From a virus, in IMG/VR virus record IMGVR_UViG_3300025505_000001, positions 1-51,539 of that record: 51,539 bases of DNA. The stretch is one strand, 5' to 3'. A program made the translations under genes and the position numbers. Numbering within the stretch: the stretch's first letter is position 1; every line of letters starts with the position of its first letter. Shown here in pieces: positions 48,091 through 51,539 of the stretch. Below the pieces are notes generated by a model. That model did no database searches, had not been told where the DNA came from, and saw only the letters and a list, made by a program, of their open reading frames with translations.

Positions 48091-50411
48091 TCTGGTGTTA
48101 CCTCAATGTCGGCGATGATGGGTACGTCAAGCGTGGCCCCAAAGAGTTTTTCGAGTTGAGCGGGAACGTATTGTTCCATCGTTGCTTTGATTATAGCAGA
48201 TACTGTCAAGTCGTTTTCTGGAAGGATTTCTACTCCCAGGGAATCGTGGACCTCGAAGACGATAGCCGCTCGGTACTCCTCATGGAGTCTATTGATTGCC
48301 AGCATAAGCATATCTGAAGCCACCGGGGACACTTTTGCGTTGATGGCTTGACGAAGAGCTTCTTCCCGCTCGCGAGCACCGTTGGCGTATATGTTGGGTA
48401 ATCGTCGGATTCGTCCAAGGCGGCTGACCACTCGACCCGTTGCCTTGAGTTCATCGTTAACGTGACTGTACCAGGGAAAAAACCCGGGCCATCTACGGTG
48501 GAAACTCTCATAGTAATCGTTTGCTTCCTTTTCACTTAGTCGTATGTTGTGCTCAATGAGGGCTTGCTTCCTGAAGGTGTACGGGGTGCCCCCGTAGAGG
48601 AACGCGAAGTTGCTAACCTTCGCACGGGACCGTTCCTCTTTGGTGACTTCCTCGGGGGCCTTACCCGTGATGTCTGCGGCCATCAAGAGATGAACGTCTT
48701 GTCCTTCTTGGTAGGCCTGAAGCATCCGGGTCTCTCTGGCTTCGAACGCCGCAAGCCTGAGTTCGATTTGGCTGTAGTCAGCGATGACAAGAGTCTTCCC
48801 AGGTCCCGCAGTAACGAGACGGCGGATTCTTGGGTCCCGTGGAAGTTGTTGGAGATTTGGACCTCGACAGGAGGTGCGTCCAGTAACTGTGTAGGTAACT
48901 GAATATGAAGGATGAATCCGCCCGTCACCGCCCCTAAGTTTACTGTAAGGCGTGAGGTAGGTCGTGAGGAGTTTGTTTTGCTTCCTGTATTCGAGGAGTG
49001 TATCGAGGACGGGCTCGTCGACGATGCCTTGGAGTTTTTTGAGTTGTTCTTCATCGGTCGATGCTAAGTCCTTGTCGGTCTTGCCTTGAGGAGGGAGTCC
49101 TAGTTTGTCAAATAGGAGTTTTCGGACGTGGGGATGGGAGTTGGGGTTGAACTTTGTGATGCCGAGAAGTAGTGCTTTCGATGTAAGTTCTCCACGCAGT
49201 TCCTCAACTCTTCCAGAAACAACTCGTCCCGCATCTGCAAGGTTGGGCTCCGAGATATAGACACCTCGACGCTGTATCTCGCGAAGAGCACGGCTGGCCG
49301 GAAGCATGACGTAAGAGTATATGTTTCGCGATTTTGGGTCCATCTCTGACCAAAACTTATTAGCAAGCAGGCGAGTGTAACGGCAATCGCGAGCGAGATA
49401 GGTAGCCAGTTCATCTTCCGTGGTTCCTTCCATGTTGTCCCAGTCAATCTCTTTCCAGGGCTTGACGCCTAGATGAGTCGTCGCTAGGATTTCGAGGTTT
49501 CGTTTGCCCTCTTCGTTGAGCAAGAACGACATGAGCATGGTATCGTCAAAGTGGAAATCAATGCCGAAGTGATGACGAAGCACAATACGGTCAAAGAAAG
49601 TAGCGTTGTGTCCCACCAGACGGCGGCCCATCTTCTGTAGCAATACGCACCGCTTAATTGCTTCTCGTAGATGCAATTCATCGTAGACTGTAACGAGTCC
49701 CTCGCCCTCGTCAATGCCGATAAGACGAATGTCGGACGAGTCTCCGAGGCCTCGGGTCTCGATGTCAACTGCCACGAAACCGTCCGGGCACCCCAGTTCA
49801 ACCCAGTCCACCGGACCATTGACCCAGGGGGTTCGGATGTCTTGGTAGCCATCGGTCAGTGCGGCTTTGAACTTGAGGATGTCCTCGAAAATGGACTGGG
49901 TGTATCGAGGGCTTCGAAGGGCCGCCGCAGGATGGATAGTTGGGATAACGCGGCTGAGTGAGCCCTCTCCATATACCTTATGTAAGTCATGCAACTGTCC
50001 ACGATACTTCGAAACCCCGCTCTTCCCCGTGAGGCTTCGTAGGGCAACATTCCCAAGGGAGAGAATGACTTTAGGGCGGACATCTTTTATCTCCTCGATG
50101 AGGTATGGCTTGCAGGCATTGGTCTCTTTGATGCTGGGTTCTCTCTGGGCTCGGCCAACCATAGGTGGCATACATCTAGTGGCATTAGTGAAATATAATT
50201 CATCAGGTTTAAGACCAGCGCGGGAGAGTAGGCTTCGAAGCAGGTCTCCAGTTGGTCCAACAAAGGGACGCCCAAACTTAGCCTCCTGCCAGCCAGGGCC
50301 CTGACCGACGACCATTCCCTTTGCCCCAGAGGGGCCTACGCCCCATACACAGACCGATTGCTTGGCCGAGAGATGCAAGGGACATAGGGCGCACGATGAG
50401 TTACGAGGCAT
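48081..50411 (-). CDS. Uracil-DNA glycosylase (family 4)/DNA polymerase A fusion
   Basis: 776 aa. Residues 1-190: CALC (7-10), GQGPGWQEAKFGRPFVG, C80 and C100, and IHPAA, as in iron-sulfur family 4 UDG. Residues 211-350: exonuclease with DIE (216-218), GHN (267-269) and YLARD (338-342). Residues 360-776: polymerase A with DYSQIE (545-550), RSRAKVSNFAFLYG (594-607) and VHDS (721-724). The glutamate normally after HD is Ser. Position 602 (E. coli 762 equivalent) is Phe. Replicative polymerase; SD GGAG before ATG. Confidence 0.85.
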   Translation of the reverse strand: MPRNSSCALCPLHLSAKQSVCVWGVGPSGAKGMVVGQGPGWQEAKFGRPFVGPTGDLLRSLLSRAGLKPDELYFTNATRCMPPMVGRAQREPSIKETNACKPYLIEEIKDVRPKVILSLGNVALRSLTGKSGVSKYRGQLHDLHKVYGEGSLSRVIPTIHPAAALRSPRYTQSIFEDILKFKAALTDGYQDIRTPWVNGPVDWVELGCPDGFVAVDIETRGLGDSSDIRLIGIDEGEGLVTVYDELHLREAIKRCVLLQKMGRRLVGHNATFFDRIVLRHHFGIDFHFDDTMLMSFLLNEEGKRNLEILATTHLGVKPWKEIDWDNMEGTTEDELATYLARDCRYTRLLANKFWSEMDPKSRNIYSYVMLPASRALREIQRRGVYISEPNLADAGRVVSGRVEELRGELTSKALLLGITKFNPNSHPHVRKLLFDKLGLPPQGKTDKDLASTDEEQLKKLQGIVDEPVLDTLLEYRKQNKLLTTYLTPYSKLRGGDGRIHPSYSVTYTVTGRTSCRGPNLQQLPRDPRIRRLVTAGPGKTLVIADYSQIELRLAAFEARETRMLQAYQEGQDVHLLMAADITGKAPEEVTKEERSRAKVSNFAFLYGGTPYTFRKQALIEHNIRLSEKEANDYYESFHRRWPGFFPWYSHVNDELKATGRVVSRLGRIRRLPNIYANGAREREEALRQAINAKVSPVASDMLMLAINRLHEEYRAAIVFEVHDSLGVEILPENDLTVSAIIKATMEQYVPAQLEKLFGATLDVPIIADIEVTPEWH

Positions 50412-50592
50412 GTTGCTCCACGATAGCGGAGACGATGGGGTTCCACCAACGGTCCATTGGGGGGAGACAGTCCTCCGTTACCGTGCCGTCCTGATGGTGA
50501 TGCACGGGCGCGCACTGTCCCGATTCACAACAGCAGGGGCCGTTGAGGGCCCTGATTAAGAGACCCAGCCCGGTTTCATTTAAGTCAAACAT
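50401..50592 (-). CDS. Cys/His-rich small protein (63 aa)
   Basis: Start at 50592 after GGAG, overlapping the HNH stop. CCCESGQCAPVHHHQDG followed by a further Cys looks like a metal site. Lies between endonuclease and polymerase; unknown. Confidence 0.55.
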   Translation of the reverse strand: MFDLNETGLGLLIRALNGPCCCESGQCAPVHHHQDGTVTEDCLPPMDRWWNPIVSAIVEQHAS

Positions 50593-50884
50593 GTTTCTCC
50601 AAATATCTAATAGCACTTCGCAGTATAAGTTTATTGTCCCTGAGGTGCCCAAGGCCTAAATTACACGATGAGCACAGTAGCCCTCGCACCTTCCGAGTCT
50701 TGTGGTCATGGTCTACATGTGCCTTGCTTGTCAAGTCCAAAGGGCGAAAGCAAATGGCGCACTGGTAAGCCTGTCTAAGGAGTAACTCCTTGTACTCGTT
50801 CTTGGTTATCCCGTATAGATGCTTCAAGTGCCTCCATCGGTCCAAGTTTCGTTCGCGTTCGGTTTGACATTTTTTTGGTTTCAT
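50585..50884 (-). CDS. Endonuclease VII-like HNH nuclease (99 aa)
   Basis: CAICFRPL, HVDHDHKT, then VRGLLCSSCN is the zinc-ribbon/HNH motif of recombination endonuclease VII. Start at 50884 because the promoter lies directly upstream; a longer open frame runs through the promoter. T4 endonuclease VII resolves branched DNA before packaging; free-standing HNH relatives also act as homing or packaging nucleases. Confidence 0.8.
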   Translation of the reverse strand: MKPKKCQTERERNLDRWRHLKHLYGITKNEYKELLLRQAYQCAICFRPLDLTSKAHVDHDHKTRKVRGLLCSSCNLGLGHLRDNKLILRSAIRYLEKHV

Positions 50885-50892
50885 GCTATACT
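50864..50892 (+). promoter_or_regulatory. Rightward sigma-70 promoter (primase)
   Basis: TTGACA (50864-50869), 17-bp spacer, TATACT (50887-50892). Start near 50899. Overlaps head-to-head with the leftward promoter. Confidence 0.85.
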
Positions 50893-50893
50893 C

Positions 50894-50922
50894 ACTATAC
50901 CACAAGTTCGATTTTTTGTCAA
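50894..50922 (-). promoter_or_regulatory. Leftward sigma-70 promoter (HNH/polymerase operon)
   Basis: Minus strand TTGACA (50922-50917), 17-bp spacer, TATAGT (50899-50894). Only one base separates its -10 from that of the rightward promoter. Start near 50887, about three bases before the HNH ATG. Confidence 0.85.
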
Positions 50923-50960
50923 GCGGCAAAAAAAACGCGGTATATATAGAAGGAAAAATT

Positions 50961-51539
50961 TTGGCGAATTTCGCTTCGCATCAGTTCAACTACTACCGAG
51001 AGTTCGGGCTGACTGTCATACCCGTCCAGGCTGACTCGAAGAAACCCCCGGAATCCTTGAAGTGGAAGAAATTTCTGGGAGGAGATAAGCCGACCGAGGC
51101 CATGTACGCTTGGTGGGCCAAGCAGTGGCCGTCTTGTAACTTTGGAGTCCTGACGGGCTCCTGCAATCGCCTGTTGGTGATAGATGTAGATGAGGCCACC
51201 GATGAAAACCAAGCCTTCATTTCCAAACTCCCTAGAACTAGTGTTGCCAAAACTTCCAAAGGGTACCACTATTACTTCCGTCTACCGGAGGGGCTTGCCC
51301 TCGAAACTAAGATTCGATTTCTCAAAGGCGTTGACTGCAAAGCAGAAGGAGGCTATGTACTGGCACCTCCTAGCATTCACCCAGACGGTTCGGTATATGA
51401 CTGGGTCCTCCCCCTTGTTGACGAAGAGACTGGAGAGACCTATCTAGCCGACTTGCCCGAGTGGGTGATGGAGTTCTTTGCTTCGCAGAAGGGCCTTCTG
51501 GAGTCAACCTCCTACGGGGACGAGCGACTCTGGAAACTG
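50961..51539 (+). CDS. Primase-polymerase domain of primase-helicase, 3' truncated by window end
   Basis: TTG at 50961 with SD GAAGGA six bases upstream. VIDVDE (catalytic Asp near 75 and 77), TSKGYHYYF (His 103), and VDCKAEGGYVLAPPS (124-138) are the three motifs of the bifunctional primase-polymerase (prim-pol) domain. It makes primers for the fused helicase and the polymerase. The reading frame continues at base 1 of the window after the terminal repeat. Confidence 0.9.
   Translation, partial: MANFASHQFNYYREFGLTVIPVQADSKKPPESLKWKKFLGGDKPTEAMYAWWAKQWPSCNFGVLTGSCNRLLVIDVDEATDENQAFISKLPRTSVAKTSKGYHYYFRLPEGLALETKIRFLKGVDCKAEGGYVLAPPSIHPDGSVYDWVLPLVDEETGETYLADLPEWVMEFFASQKGLLESTSYGDERLWKL
51354..51539. 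repeat. Right copy of imperfect terminal repeat
   Basis: Gapless match to 1-186 at about 83% identity; differences are mostly synonymous. See left copy. Confidence 0.9.

Noticed and set aside
1-51539. CRISPR array, insertion sequence or transposase
   Set aside because: No regularly spaced repeats, no transposase motifs and no terminal inverted repeats were seen.

Overview
The window looks like one nearly complete genome of a tailed bacteriophage (Caudoviricetes), most likely a podovirus-type phage of a Gram-negative host. Supporting signs are a terminase-portal-scaffold-capsid row, a large tail-hub-like protein (P22 gp10 type) with no tape measure or tail-tube genes, two very large internal (ejection-type) virion proteins, a secreted protein ending in an outer-membrane barrel signature, and dense packing with ATGA, GTGA and TTGA stop/start overlaps. 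No integrase, phage repressor or RNA polymerase gene was recognised. The first and last 186 bases are the same stretch of a primase-helicase gene at about 83% identity, with mostly silent differences. The molecule is therefore probably circular or permuted, and the contig may join two related strains.

Layout. (1) 50961-51539 plus 1-1309 (+): primase-polymerase/RepA-like helicase, cut by the window ends, and a zinc-ribbon microprotein. (2) 1310-6041 (+): a promoter, a ~190-nt structured leader ending in an intrinsic terminator at the start codon, and three consecutive exported Cys-containing proteins. (3) 6038-14759 (-): about 29 mostly tiny accessory genes, many with paired CxxC motifs, plus an outer-membrane-barrel-like protein, a receiver-like protein and a small paralogous family. 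(4) 14760-15088: divergent control region. (5) 15089-42930 (+): late operon with two ribbon-helix-helix proteins, two tandem GroES-like proteins, a HAD-like phosphatase, an M15-type endolysin with several small membrane proteins, terminase, portal, scaffold, capsid, neck/tail, a PurD-like ATP-grasp enzyme, and large internal virion proteins. (6) 42967-50884 (-): replication and recombination, comprising an endonuclease VII-like HNH protein, a uracil-DNA-glycosylase/DNA polymerase A fusion, a Cas4/AddB-like nuclease, a Sak4-type recombinase ATPase, an SSB-like protein, a DnaQ-like exonuclease, a small HTH protein and a tRNA.

How it works together. Near-consensus sigma-70 promoters fire outward from two control zones: 14.8-15.8 kb, and 50.9 kb where two divergent promoters overlap. 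The replication genes read leftwards from 50.9 kb, with a second consensus promoter at 45.6 kb. Primase reads rightwards across the window junction. Late genes read rightwards from 15.7 kb, and the exported-protein operon from 1.5 kb with a nearly identical -10 region.

The most unusual items are the Sak4-like ATPase whose Walker A motif lies at its C-terminus (apparent circular permutation), the ATP-grasp enzyme inside the virion operon, the paired GroES-like proteins, the attenuator-like leader before the exported proteins, and promoters that place the transcription start almost on the ATG.
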